From the NCBI RefSeq assembly GCF_014650695.1, contig NZ_BMVL01000007.1, forward strand, positions 226,810-290,809: a stretch of DNA of 64,000 nt, written 5' to 3'. The position numbers and the translations under genes are program-made. This DNA is from Streptomyces avidinii (GTDB lineage: Bacteria; Actinomycetota; Actinomycetes; Streptomycetales; Streptomycetaceae). Below the pieces are notes generated by a model. It had not been told where the DNA came from, did not search any database, and was given only the letters and a program-made list of their open reading frames with translations. Below are positions 41,983 through 51,017 of the stretch, piece after piece (the first letter of the stretch is position 1; each line of letters opens with the position of its first letter).

Positions 41983-44628
41983 TTGAGACTAGGTCGCGTG
42001 CGCGGGACGGCTCTGGCCGCCGCGCTCGGTGTCGTGGCAGTACTCGGCTTCCAGGGGGCGGCCAACGGATTCGGCACGGACTCCCTGGACGACGACGAAC
42101 TACGGCGCTACAGCACCCCCGGCAAGGTACGGGGACCGGTGGCGGGCAAGGTCCACAAGCTCGCGCTGAAGCCCAAGGGGACCGGCAAGGCCGTCCTCGC
42201 ACAGCAGGACACGAAGCCCTTCGGCCTCCTGGGCGTCACCTGGACCGACCCGGCGGCCGAGGTGAAGGGGTCCGTCGAGGCCCGCACCCGCAACGCGAAG
42301 ACCGGCAAGTGGTCGCAGTGGATCACCCTGGAGCAGGCCAAGGCGAACCTCGACGGCAAGCGCCCGGGTATGCGCGGCGCCACCGAGCCGGTCTGGGTCG
42401 GTCTCTCGGACGGCGCCGAGGTCCGGGTGGGCGGTGGCGCGGCCGCGCTCCCCTCCGGGATGGAGCTGGCGCTCGTGGACCCGGGTTCCGCCGGCGACGC
42501 CAAGAAGCCCGGCGACCTCAAGGCCGAGCCGGCGGCCTTCGCCGCCCCGGCGGAGGACCCCGTTCCGCCGACGCCCGCCCAGCCGCCGACGACCCCGGGA
42601 CCGGCCTCCACGGCGCCGAAGCCCGAGATCGTCTCGCGCGTCCAGTGGGGTGCGGACGAGAGCCTGAACAACGAGGGCCCGATCTACCTCCCCGGAGGGA
42701 GGATCAAGGCGGTCTTCGTCCACCACACCGCGGCCTCCGCGCCGTACGAGTGCTCCGAGTCCGCGGCCATCGTCCGCGGCCTGCACGTGTACCACGTGAT
42801 GGAGAACAAGTGGCGGGACCTCGGCTACAACTTCCTCACCGACAAGTGCGGCACGATCTTCGAGGGTCGCCAGGGCGGTGTCGACCAGCCCGTGATGGGC
42901 GCGCACTCCTACGGCTGGAACTCCGAGTCGACGAGCGTCTCCGTCCTCGGTGACTACACGAGCGCCGGGGCCTCGCCGGCCGCGCTCGAAGCCATCTCGA
43001 AGGTCGCGGCCTACAAGCTCGGCCAGTACGACGGCGACATGAACGGCACGACGACGCTGACCGCGGGCGCCACCCAGACCAACTTCTTCGGCAAGAGCTT
43101 CACCGAGAAGCAGGCGTACGAGTTCAAGACGCTCTCGGGCCACCGGGACGGCTTCAACACCCAGTGCCCGGGCAACTCGCTCTACCCGCAGCTGGAGGCG
43201 CTCCGCAAGTCCGGTCCCCCGGCCGCGCTGAACGTCACCAACGTGAACGGGGAACCGGCCCGGCCCGACTCCTCCTTCCAGACCCCCGGTCCCGTCTCCG
43301 TCGGCTTCGACACCAGCACGGCCGGTGCTCTCGTGAGCAAGTTCGAGCTGCTGGTCGACGACAAGTCGGTCGCGACCGCCGCGGGCACCGCCCGTACGAT
43401 GTCGACCTCGCTGGCCTCCGGCAGCCACCAGCTCCAGATCCGGGCGACCGCGACCAACGGCAAGGTGTCCACGAGCCTGCCGGTCACCGTGGTCGCGGAG
43501 GTCAAGGACATCAAGTTCGTCCCGGTCGCCCCCAAGCGCCTGATGGACACCCGTGAGGGCCTGGGCACCCCGCAGGCGAAGGTCGCCGGCGGCACCTCGG
43601 TCACCCTCCAGGTCGCGGGCGGTGCCACCGGCATCCCGGCGAGCGGGGTGACCGCGGCCGTACTGAACGTGACCGCGACGGAGCCGACGCAGTCCAGCTT
43701 CGTGTCGGTGTACCCGGCCGGTGCGACCCGTTCCAGCGCGTCGAACCTGAACTTCACCGCCGGCCAGACCATCCCCAACCTGGTGGTGGTGCCCGTGGTC
43801 GACGGCAAGGTCAGCTTCTACAACCACTCGGGGGCGGTCCACCTCATCGCGGACGTCACCGGCTACTTCACGTCGAGCGGTGAGGGCGCCACGCTCACCA
43901 ACGTGGGTCCGACCCGGCTGATGGACACCCGTGAGGGCCTGGGCACCCCGCAGGCGAAGGTCGCCGGCGGCACCTCGGTCACCCTCCAGGTGGCAGGCGT
44001 CGAAGGCATCCCCGCCACCGGCGTCAAGGCGGTCGTCCTCAACGTCACCGCCACCAACCCGACGCAGTCCAGCTTCGTGTCCGTCTACCCCAGCGGCACC
44101 ACCCGCTCCAGCGCCTCGAACCTGAACTTCACCGCCGGCCAGACCATCCCCAACCTGGTGATCGTCCCCGTCGTCGACGGCAAGGTCAGCTTCTACAACC
44201 ACTCCGGCACCGTCGACCTCATCGCCGACATCACCGGCTACTTCTCGGACAGCACCTCGGGCGCCACGCACACCAACATCGGCCCGACCCGGCTGATGGA
44301 CACCCGTGAGGGCCTGGGCACCCCGCAGGCGAAGGTCGCCGGCGGCACCTCGGTCACCCTCCAGGTCGCGGGCGTCGAAGGCATCCCCGCCACCGGCGTC
44401 AAGGCGGTCGTCCTCAACGTCACCGCCACCAACCCGACGCAGTCCAGCTTCGTGTCCGTCTACCCCAGCGGCACCACCCGCTCCAGCGCCTCGAACCTGA
44501 ACTTCACCGCCGGCCAGACCATCCCCAACCTGGTGATCGTCCCCGTCGTCGACGGCAAGGTCAGCTTCTACAACCACTCCGGCACCGTCGACCTCATCGC
44601 CGACATCACCGGCTACTTCACCAAGTAG
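41983..44628 (+). CDS. Secreted peptidoglycan-recognition amidase with three C-terminal repeats
   Basis: The 881-residue protein starts at TTG 41983 (GGGGAG ribosome site). It has a signal peptide (VRGTALAAALGVVAVLGFQGA), a beta-rich N-terminal domain (to about 195) and a Pro/Thr linker. Then comes a PGRP/Amidase_2 domain with zinc ligands H247 (or H248) in FVHHTA, H387 in SGHRDG and C395 in TQCPGN; it is therefore likely active as an N-acetylmuramoyl-L-alanine amidase. After a short Ig-like segment come three units of about 125 residues, each opening RLMDTREGLGTPQAK (Met at 521, 647, 772) and closing ADxTGYF. Units 2 and 3 are almost identical in DNA. The repeats are probably surface- or glycan-binding. 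Confidence 0.9.
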   Translation: MRLGRVRGTALAAALGVVAVLGFQGAANGFGTDSLDDDELRRYSTPGKVRGPVAGKVHKLALKPKGTGKAVLAQQDTKPFGLLGVTWTDPAAEVKGSVEARTRNAKTGKWSQWITLEQAKANLDGKRPGMRGATEPVWVGLSDGAEVRVGGGAAALPSGMELALVDPGSAGDAKKPGDLKAEPAAFAAPAEDPVPPTPAQPPTTPGPASTAPKPEIVSRVQWGADESLNNEGPIYLPGGRIKAVFVHHTAASAPYECSESAAIVRGLHVYHVMENKWRDLGYNFLTDKCGTIFEGRQGGVDQPVMGAHSYGWNSESTSVSVLGDYTSAGASPAALEAISKVAAYKLGQYDGDMNGTTTLTAGATQTNFFGKSFTEKQAYEFKTLSGHRDGFNTQCPGNSLYPQLEALRKSGPPAALNVTNVNGEPARPDSSFQTPGPVSVGFDTSTAGALVSKFELLVDDKSVATAAGTARTMSTSLASGSHQLQIRATATNGKVSTSLPVTVVAEVKDIKFVPVAPKRLMDTREGLGTPQAKVAGGTSVTLQVAGGATGIPASGVTAAVLNVTATEPTQSSFVSVYPAGATRSSASNLNFTAGQTIPNLVVVPVVDGKVSFYNHSGAVHLIADVTGYFTSSGEGATLTNVGPTRLMDTREGLGTPQAKVAGGTSVTLQVAGVEGIPATGVKAVVLNVTATNPTQSSFVSVYPSGTTRSSASNLNFTAGQTIPNLVIVPVVDGKVSFYNHSGTVDLIADITGYFSDSTSGATHTNIGPTRLMDTREGLGTPQAKVAGGTSVTLQVAGVEGIPATGVKAVVLNVTATNPTQSSFVSVYPSGTTRSSASNLNFTAGQTIPNLVIVPVVDGKVSFYNHSGTVDLIADITGYFTK
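43531..44625 (+). repeat. Three tandem in-frame repeats of about 375 bp
   Basis: Each unit begins with CTGATGGACACCCGTGAGGG; the ATG of that string lies at 43543, 43921 and 44296 (spacing 378 and 375 bp). Units 2 and 3 differ at very few bases over about 330 bp; unit 1 is more diverged. This indicates recent duplication or gene conversion. Confidence 0.9.
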
Positions 44629-44641
44629 TACCGGCGCAGAC

Positions 44642-44690
44642 GAAGAACGGGTGGATCCCGGCCCCATCGGCCGGGATCCACCCGTTCTTC
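44642..44690. terminator. Bidirectional terminator, amidase / GT-C gene
   Basis: A perfect 22-bp stem, starting GAAGAACGGGTGGATCCCGG, encloses a 5-nt loop and is flanked by CTTCGTT. It lies between two converging genes and serves both. Confidence 0.9.
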
Positions 44691-44709
44691 GTTGTCGGGC
44701 GGCGCCGGA

Positions 44710-46530
44710 TCAGCCGCGGCGCCAGATCACGTAGTGGTCCTCGGGGACGTCCCGGTCGATGTGCCAGCCGGCCGGGACGCCCGGCCAGGTGGCGGCGGCC
44801 GGAGAGGTGTCGTCGAACCTGTTCAGCACGGCGACGTTGGCCTCGGCGGGCACGGTCTCGCCCTTGATCAGGGACCGCGTCCAGGTCCGGCCGTCGATCA
44901 CCTCGTAGCCCATGGTCACCCGGGTCTCCCAGCGGAAGGCCCGGTCCATGACCAGCCGGTCGCCGCGCCGCAGGCCCGACTTCTCGATGAAGCCGGTGGC
45001 GTCCCCGTAGCGCGACTTCATGTTGGGCACGGTGACCTGATCGGTGATGGCCACGGTCGCCCACCCCGCGAACACGGCGAGGACCACGCCGACGGCTCCG
45101 GTGGCGAGCCCCGCCCGACGGCTGCCGCCGAGCAGCCGCAGCGCCAGCAGGACGAGGAACACGATGAGGGCGACCGCGGTGGTGCGGGCCCCGTGGAAGC
45201 TTCGCCAGTCGTCCGACCAGAGGCTGGAGAGGAAGGTCGAGTCGGGCAGGCCCCACAGAATGAAGTGGGACTTGGGGAGCTGCTTTCCTGCCATGTGGAG
45301 CAGGACCGCGGTCAGCGCCAGCGTCACACCCGCACTCGCCGCGCCGAGCGCGACGATCTTCTTCCAACCGCGGATGTGGAAGAGCACCGCCACCGCGACC
45401 AGCACGTAGGCGGGGACCAGCAGCGACAGGTAGCGGGCGTAGACGATGGTGTCGATGCGGTGGTCGTTGGGCAGGCCGGCGGCTGCCGCCAGCGCGATGC
45501 CGCCCAACAGCGCGACCATCAGGAACGCCACCACGCGGTTCGCCCGGGTGAAGCGCGGGCTGAGCACCGCGCACACGCAGACCACCAGGGCCAGCGCTCC
45601 CAGGCCCCAGGTGCTGGTCATGAAGTACCAGATGTGCCCGATCGTCCGCATGATCGTGCGGCGCATCAGACGGGTGTTCTCGAGGGTCTCGAACACGACG
45701 TTGCCGACCTCGCTCGGCTTGGCCCCGTCGACGTGCGACATCATCCAGGCCGTCATCGCCTGCTTGGCGGCGAACATGGCGGCCAGCAGGCCCAGCCCCA
45801 GCGCGGCGGCGATCCGGGGGGCCCAGCCCAGTACCAGCGTCACCAGCAGCACCAGACCGGTCAGCGCGATGATCACGCCACCGCGGTCATGGGTGAGCAG
45901 GCAGTACCCGGCGGCGAAGGCCCCCAGCAGGGCGAACCAGATCCGGCGGCGCCGGCTGCCCTCGGAGAGCATGCCGTGCACGCCGATCAGCCAGGCCAGC
46001 ACCAGGGCCGGCAGCGGGGTGTCGGCCATCCCGAACTGCGAGTAGAAGACCACCGGCGGCAGCAGCACCGCGGCGCAGGCGGCGATGTACGACACCGCCC
46101 TGGACACGTTCAGCCTGCGCAACGCCCAGTACGCCAGCGGCAGCACCAGGCAGCTGATCAGGGCGTTGATGCCCATGACCAGGTGGTAGGCGTAGACCGG
46201 GTCCTCGGTGATCCGCAGGGCGGGCGAGATGAGCAGGGAGTAGCCCGCCGGGATCACCTGGTCGTTGGGGATCTCGGTGGTCGACCGGCCCGCCAGGATC
46301 CTGGCCATCACCAGGTACATCGGCTCGTCCGGGCTGACCGTCGGGTAGTCCTGCTCCCTGACCAGGGCGAGGCGGAACAGCACGTTGAGTACGTATCCGA
46401 GTGCCAGCGCCAACGGCATCACCCACCGGGCGTGCCACCACCCGGCCGGCGTACGGCCGTCCGCCGGGGAGTCCCCGGCGGTCCGGTCGCTCTCCGGGTC
46501 GGCGGGAGACAGGGGGGCCAGTCGCGTCAT
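44710..46530 (-). CDS. GT-C-type membrane glycosyltransferase-like protein
   Basis: The 606-residue protein has about 11-12 membrane helices. The first outer loop (REQDYPTVSPDEPMYLVMARIL) has the acidic pair seen in ArnT/PMT-like GT-C enzymes. A soluble C-terminal domain of about 130 residues ends the protein (VPNMKSRYGDATGFIEKSG..., HVIWRRG-like end DHYVIWRRG). It should transfer a lipid-linked sugar outside the membrane. It is 6 nt downstream of the flippase gene and belongs to the glycan locus. Confidence 0.75.
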   Translation of the reverse strand: MTRLAPLSPADPESDRTAGDSPADGRTPAGWWHARWVMPLALALGYVLNVLFRLALVREQDYPTVSPDEPMYLVMARILAGRSTTEIPNDQVIPAGYSLLISPALRITEDPVYAYHLVMGINALISCLVLPLAYWALRRLNVSRAVSYIAACAAVLLPPVVFYSQFGMADTPLPALVLAWLIGVHGMLSEGSRRRRIWFALLGAFAAGYCLLTHDRGGVIIALTGLVLLVTLVLGWAPRIAAALGLGLLAAMFAAKQAMTAWMMSHVDGAKPSEVGNVVFETLENTRLMRRTIMRTIGHIWYFMTSTWGLGALALVVCVCAVLSPRFTRANRVVAFLMVALLGGIALAAAAGLPNDHRIDTIVYARYLSLLVPAYVLVAVAVLFHIRGWKKIVALGAASAGVTLALTAVLLHMAGKQLPKSHFILWGLPDSTFLSSLWSDDWRSFHGARTTAVALIVFLVLLALRLLGGSRRAGLATGAVGVVLAVFAGWATVAITDQVTVPNMKSRYGDATGFIEKSGLRRGDRLVMDRAFRWETRVTMGYEVIDGRTWTRSLIKGETVPAEANVAVLNRFDDTSPAAATWPGVPAGWHIDRDVPEDHYVIWRRG

Positions 46531-46536
46531 GACAGG

Positions 46537-47838
46537 TCAGACTTCCGTGAGTTGTCCGTTGGGTACCGGTGCGGTGGTGCGGCGGCGCTCCACGGCGCCG
46601 CGGAGGGTCAGGAGCATCGCGGCGGCGGTGGCCAGCGAACCGATCGCGTAGGCCAGACCCACGCGCAGCGCGATGTCGCCGGGGAGCAGCGTGATGCCGA
46701 GCAGCACCGCGGTGCCGAACACCCAGCAGACCAGCTGGGCGCGGTGCTTGTGCAGGACCATCTGGGCCTGGCCGAGGACCATCGCCAGCATGTAGCAGGT
46801 CGTCCCGATGGCGAACCACAGGAAGTCGAGGCGGCCGAGCTGGCCGGGCGTGGCGCCGAACAGGACCTCGATCAGCCAGGGCCCGATCAGCACGGCCGGC
46901 ACACCGCCGACGACGCCGAGGCCGAGCACCACGAGGCAGGCCTTGCGGAGCATCCGGGCGAAGCCCTGGTCGTCCCCGGCGGCCACCACGGTGGACAGTC
47001 CGGAGAGCAGCGAGGCCTGCAGCGAGCCGAAGACGAACAGCGGCACACGGGCCAGCACCAGGGCGCTGAGCAGGCCCGCGATCAGTTCGGTGCGGGTCGG
47101 CTCCAGCAGCTGGGTGCTCATCACCGCGGCGTTGACGACCACCTGGGCCAGCAGGGTGGAGGCGGTCAGCGGGCCGAGGCCGCGCACCAGCTCGCGGGTG
47201 GCGATGGGCCCGCCGGGCCGAGCCGCGCCCCGGGTCGGGGACAGCGTGACCAGCAGGGCGACGAACGGTGCCACGACGAGGATCAGGCTGAAGGCGAGCG
47301 CCGAGTGCAGGCCGGCGAGGGCGCAGCCGAAGGCCAGGGCGATCCGCAGGCCGCCGTCGACCGCGAGCTGGGCGCCGTACGCGGTGAAGCGGCCGGTGCC
47401 GGCCAGGATGCCCCGGGTGAGGTAGCACAGGGCCATCCCGGCGAAGGCGGCACCGAGTACGGCGACCAGCTGCCGGTCTCCCTGGAACAGCCGGTCGGCG
47501 ATCGGCCCGGCGAAGAGGGCGAGCGCGCCGATGACCGCGGCGAGGATCCCTGCGGTCAGCAGCCCCGCCTTCCGGAGCACGGGTGCGGCTCCCTCACCGC
47601 GCACCGCGCGGGCGGCGACGATCCGGGTGAGCTCCTGCTCGATCGGGAAGAACAGGCCGATCCCGACGGACATCACCAGCGTCCACAGCACCGAGACCCC
47701 GGCCATGTCGGCCTTGGAGAGGCTGTGCCCGGCCACCGCCAGGTGGATGTAGGAGGCGGCTCCGAGCACAGCGGTGCCCCCCGCGACCATGGCGGTCCCG
47801 GGGGGCAGGGCCTTGAGCAGTTTCGAGATCGGGTTCAT
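46537..47838 (-). CDS. Wzx-like polysaccharide flippase
   Basis: The 433-residue protein has about 12 membrane helices with MOP-superfamily character: an N-terminal GTAMVAGGTAVLGAASYIHL, GIGLFFPIEQELTRIVAAR and repeated GL/GV-rich helices. It would flip lipid-linked glycan. ATG 47838 lies 26 nt after the GT2 stop. Flippase, GT-C and GT2 genes form one leftward transcript. Confidence 0.78.
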   Translation of the reverse strand: MNPISKLLKALPPGTAMVAGGTAVLGAASYIHLAVAGHSLSKADMAGVSVLWTLVMSVGIGLFFPIEQELTRIVAARAVRGEGAAPVLRKAGLLTAGILAAVIGALALFAGPIADRLFQGDRQLVAVLGAAFAGMALCYLTRGILAGTGRFTAYGAQLAVDGGLRIALAFGCALAGLHSALAFSLILVVAPFVALLVTLSPTRGAARPGGPIATRELVRGLGPLTASTLLAQVVVNAAVMSTQLLEPTRTELIAGLLSALVLARVPLFVFGSLQASLLSGLSTVVAAGDDQGFARMLRKACLVVLGLGVVGGVPAVLIGPWLIEVLFGATPGQLGRLDFLWFAIGTTCYMLAMVLGQAQMVLHKHRAQLVCWVFGTAVLLGITLLPGDIALRVGLAYAIGSLATAAAMLLTLRGAVERRRTTAPVPNGQLTEV

Positions 47839-47863
47839 CCAGGAGCTTTCATAGGCCGCACGC

Positions 47864-48748
47864 TCAGCGCGTGGCGTGGCGGAGCATGGCGCTGACACCG
47901 GGCCGCCCGGCCTTCTTGGCGGCGCCGGGCAGCAGGGTGAGCGCGTGCAGCCGGGAGGAGAGGTGCAGCCGGGAGACCTTGGCGGCGCGCGGCCAGCCGT
48001 GCCGGTCCAGGCGGTCGGCGGTCTCCACGAAGAAGCGTTTGGCCTCCTCGAAGCGGTGGCCGGTGTAGGCCTTGGCCGAGGACTCGCTCTCGGCGTGCCG
48101 GCGGTAGCTGAAGCAGACCTCCGGCGTGGTCGCCAGGGTCTCCCCCGCCACCAGCAGGTCCACGACCAGGGCCAGGTCCTGGATCACGCCGAGGTCGGTG
48201 CGGAAGCCGAAGCGCTTGACCGCCTCGGTGCGCCAGCAGATCGACGGGAAGTACAGCCAGTTGCCGCGCAGCAGGCTGGTGGCCAGCTCCTCGCCGCCGA
48301 GCAGGGCCCGGCCCGGGCCCTTGGGCGCGTAGAGCTTGCGCTTGGTCCGGTCGCCCAGGGTGTCGAAGGGCAGGCCGTCGGTGCCGATGACCTGGACGCC
48401 CGGCTGGATCATCGCGGCGGACGGCTCGCGGTCGGCCGCGGCCCGTACGACCTGGAGGTAGTTCGGGTGCATGAGGTCGTCGCAGCCCATGAGCACCAGG
48501 TACTCGTACTCGGCGAGCTCGACGCAGCGGTTGAAGTTGCCGGTCACGCCGAGGTTGCGGTCGTTGCGCAGGTAGCGGACCCGGGGGTCCGCGAGCTGCT
48601 CGAACCACTCGGGGACGCCCGGCTCGCGGCCGTCGTCGACCACGGTGAGCCGCCAGTCGGCGCCGTCCTGGGCCAGGACGCTGCGGACCGCGTCCTGCAT
48701 CAGCGCGACGTCGCCGTAGTACGGCAGCAGGATCTCGAAACGTGACAT
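47864..48748 (-). CDS. Family 2 glycosyltransferase
   Basis: The 294-residue cytosolic GT-A enzyme starts MSRFEILLPYYGDVALMQDA. Its nucleotide-binding LTVVDDGREP and metal DXD-like MGCDDLMHP are clear, with GVTGNFNRCVELAEYEYLVL between. It would add a sugar to a lipid-linked acceptor. It follows the next GT2 gene by 9 nt. Confidence 0.88.
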   Translation of the reverse strand: MSRFEILLPYYGDVALMQDAVRSVLAQDGADWRLTVVDDGREPGVPEWFEQLADPRVRYLRNDRNLGVTGNFNRCVELAEYEYLVLMGCDDLMHPNYLQVVRAAADREPSAAMIQPGVQVIGTDGLPFDTLGDRTKRKLYAPKGPGRALLGGEELATSLLRGNWLYFPSICWRTEAVKRFGFRTDLGVIQDLALVVDLLVAGETLATTPEVCFSYRRHAESESSAKAYTGHRFEEAKRFFVETADRLDRHGWPRAAKVSRLHLSSRLHALTLLPGAAKKAGRPGVSAMLRHATR

Positions 48749-48757
48749 GTTCTCCGC

Positions 48758-49564
48758 CTAGGCCTTGGTCAGCTCACGGCGGACCAGCTCGGCCGTGCGC
48801 TGCTGGAACGCGGCGTACGCCGGGGTGCCGGGGGTGAAGGTCTTGAGCTCCTTGGGCATCCGGCGGATCATCGCGAGCAGCAGCACGAGGCCGGCCCGGG
48901 TGAGGTAGACCATCGCCTTGAGCGGCGAGGCGCTCGGGCGGCCGGTGGTGCGCTCCCGCATCGCGACGGGGATCTGGCGCACGGTGAAGCCCGAGCGGGC
49001 GGCGCCCACCATGGACTCGATGGTGTCGCCGAGGTACTCGACCGGGTACCAGCGGGCGAAGAACTCTATGAGCGGCCGGTTGCAGGCGCGGAAGCCCGAG
49101 GTGGTGTCCGTGAGCTTGGTCCGCGTGATGCGCGAAAGCACCACGGACAGCAGGGACATCGCCCACTTGCGGGGGCCGCGCACCGTGTAGTCGCCGTCAC
49201 CGGCGAAGCGGGCGCCTATGACGAGGTCGGCGTCGCCGACCGCGAGGCGCTCCAGCAGCGCCGGTACGTACGCCGGGTCGTGCTGGCCGTCGGCGTCCAC
49301 CTGGATCGCCACGTCGTAGCCGTGCTGCTGCGCGTAGCGGTAGCCGAGCCGCATGGCGCCGCCGACACCGAGGTTGAAGGGCAGCTGGGCGACGGCCGAG
49401 CCGGCCGCCCGGGCCACCTCGGCGGTGTTGTCCGCCGAACCGTCGTCGACGACGAGGGTGTCCACGTAGGGCAGTTGCTGCTGGATCTCGCGCAGGACGG
49501 AGGGCAGGCCGTCCTCCTCGTTCCAGGCGGGAAGAATGATCAGAACGCGACGACCGTCGTTCAC
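48758..49564 (-). CDS. Family 2 glycosyltransferase, dolichol-phosphate-mannose-synthase type
   Basis: The 268-residue enzyme has LIILPAWNEEDGLPSVLREI, LVVDDGSADNTAEVARAAG and the metal motif IQVDADGQHDP. DTTSGFRACNRPLIEFFARW and the C-terminal helix (YLTRAGLVLLLAMI) fit polyprenol-phosphate sugar synthases. It probably charges polyprenol phosphate for the GT-C enzyme. GTG 49564 overlaps the DUF2304 stop (GTGA). Confidence 0.88.
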   Translation of the reverse strand: MNDGRRVLIILPAWNEEDGLPSVLREIQQQLPYVDTLVVDDGSADNTAEVARAAGSAVAQLPFNLGVGGAMRLGYRYAQQHGYDVAIQVDADGQHDPAYVPALLERLAVGDADLVIGARFAGDGDYTVRGPRKWAMSLLSVVLSRITRTKLTDTTSGFRACNRPLIEFFARWYPVEYLGDTIESMVGAARSGFTVRQIPVAMRERTTGRPSASPLKAMVYLTRAGLVLLLAMIRRMPKELKTFTPGTPAYAAFQQRTAELVRRELTKA

Positions 49565-49962
49565 GAGTTCACCTGTGCCTCGATGGCGCCGGAATCCTCC
49601 GTGCGCGGCGACGTGCTGGGGTATCCGCCCTGCTGGACGAGGTGCGCGCGGATCAGCGCGACGTCCTCCGCGAGGGTCCGGGTCTCCGCCTCCAGCCGAC
49701 TGGTCTCCCAGCTCAGGTGCAGGCTGACCAGCAGAACCAGGACAAAACCGACGAACAGCACCAGGCTCACACCGGACGCGACACCGAGCGCCCTGGCCAC
49801 CGGGTCCAGCAGGTCGGGCACGAACCCGAGCGGGGCCACCAGCAGCCCGATCGCGAGCCATATCGCCGCGTACTTCTCCCGCAGTTGCTGGCGGCGCAGC
49901 AGCTCGAGGATGTACCCCAGCACCAGAAGACCGGTGATGGAAGTCAGAACGGAGAGTCGCAC
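49561..49962 (-). CDS. DUF2304 small membrane protein
   Basis: The 133-residue protein has two or three membrane helices (VLTSITGLLVLGYILELL, IWLAIGLLVAPLGFV, SLVLFVGFVLVLLVSL) and a short helical tail. LRRQQLREKYAAIWLAIGLL is the DUF2304 hallmark. The family is often beside polyprenyl glycosyltransferases, as here, with a 4-nt overlap. It is perhaps a subunit of the GT2 enzyme. Confidence 0.85.
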   Translation of the reverse strand: MRLSVLTSITGLLVLGYILELLRRQQLREKYAAIWLAIGLLVAPLGFVPDLLDPVARALGVASGVSLVLFVGFVLVLLVSLHLSWETSRLEAETRTLAEDVALIRAHLVQQGGYPSTSPRTEDSGAIEAQVNS

Positions 49963-50037
49963 AGCGGACGGCGCCTTTCGCGCGAAGGGGCCAACATCTT
50001 TATAGGAGAAGCATATGGCACCCATGAGGACGTCAAC

Positions 50038-50066
50038 GGGGCCCGGAAGGTTTCGTCCCGGGCCCC
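50038..50066 (-). terminator. Terminator after rfbD
   Basis: GGGGCCCGG and CCGGGCCCC form a 9-bp stem with about an 11-nt loop, 40 nt past the rfbD stop. Confidence 0.6.
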
Positions 50067-50105
50067 GCTGACGGTGTGCACATGAATACGAAAGGACTCG
50101 CTCGA

Positions 50106-51017
50106 TCAGCTCTTCGAGGGGAGTCTCAGCAGATCAGTGAAGGCGGGCCGGGTGATCGCCTCGGCGAGCTGGGCCTGCCAGTCGGGCATCGGCTCCAGCC
50201 CGGCGTCCGCCCATCCCTCGTGACCAAGGACACTGAAGGCGGGCCGCACGGCAGGGCGCACGAAGGCCTCGGAGGTGGTCGGCCGGATGCGCTCGGGGTC
50301 GAGCCCGCTCAGCCGGTACGCCTCACGGGCCAGGCCCATCCACGTGGTCCGGCCGCTCGCGGTGCCGTGGTAGACCCCACCCATGGCTTGGCCCTTGAGC
50401 GCCGCCCGGCCGAGCTCGACGAGCCGGCGGGCCAGCGCGTAGGACCAAGTGGGCTGGCCGTGCTGGTCGTCGACCACGTCGAGGGTGTCGCGCTGGGCGG
50501 CGAGCTTCAGCATGGTGGCGACGAAGTTGGGCCCGTGCTCGCCGTAGAGCCAGGCGGTCCGCACGATGTATCCGTCCTGCGGAAGCAGTTCGGCGACGGC
50601 CTGCTCGCCGACCAGCTTGGAGCGCCCGTAGGCGTTGACCGGGCCGGTCTCGGCGTCCTCGGCGTACGGCTCCGTGGCGTTGCCGGGGAGCACGTAGTCC
50701 GTGGAGACGTGCAGCAGGCGCACATGAGCGGCGGCGCAGGCCTCGGCGAGGACGCGTACGCCGGTGCCGTTGACGGCGGTGGCGGCTTCCTCGGCGGTCT
50801 CGGCGCCGTCCACATCGGTCCATGCCGCGCAGTTGACGACGACGGCGGCTCCCTCGACCGCGGCGCGGACGGCCGCCGGGTCGGTGATGTCGAGGTCGGC
50901 GCGGCGCAGGCCCACGGCCTCGATCCCGGCGCGCCGCAGGACCGTCAGGACGTCCTGGCCCAGCATTCCGGCGGCACCGGTGACGAGCCAGCGCCCGGCC
51001 GGCGAGTCGGTCCTCAC
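50106..51017 (-). CDS. rfbD: dTDP-4-dehydrorhamnose reductase
   Basis: The 303-residue extended SDR enzyme makes dTDP-L-rhamnose, the last step. It has WLVTGAAGMLGQDVL (NADPH loop), NCAAWTDVDGAE, LHVSTDYVLPG and the catalytic YGRSK. GTG 51017 overlaps the rfbB stop (GTGA). Confidence 0.93.
   Translation of the reverse strand: MRTDSPAGRWLVTGAAGMLGQDVLTVLRRAGIEAVGLRRADLDITDPAAVRAAVEGAAVVVNCAAWTDVDGAETAEEAATAVNGTGVRVLAEACAAAHVRLLHVSTDYVLPGNATEPYAEDAETGPVNAYGRSKLVGEQAVAELLPQDGYIVRTAWLYGEHGPNFVATMLKLAAQRDTLDVVDDQHGQPTWSYALARRLVELGRAALKGQAMGGVYHGTASGRTTWMGLAREAYRLSGLDPERIRPTTSEAFVRPAVRPAFSVLGHEGWADAGLEPMPDWQAQLAEAITRPAFTDLLRLPSKS

Noticed and set aside
43531..44625. Repeat array considered as CRISPR or mobile repeat
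   Set aside because: The units are in frame, about 375 bp long, without spacers, and encode protein repeats.
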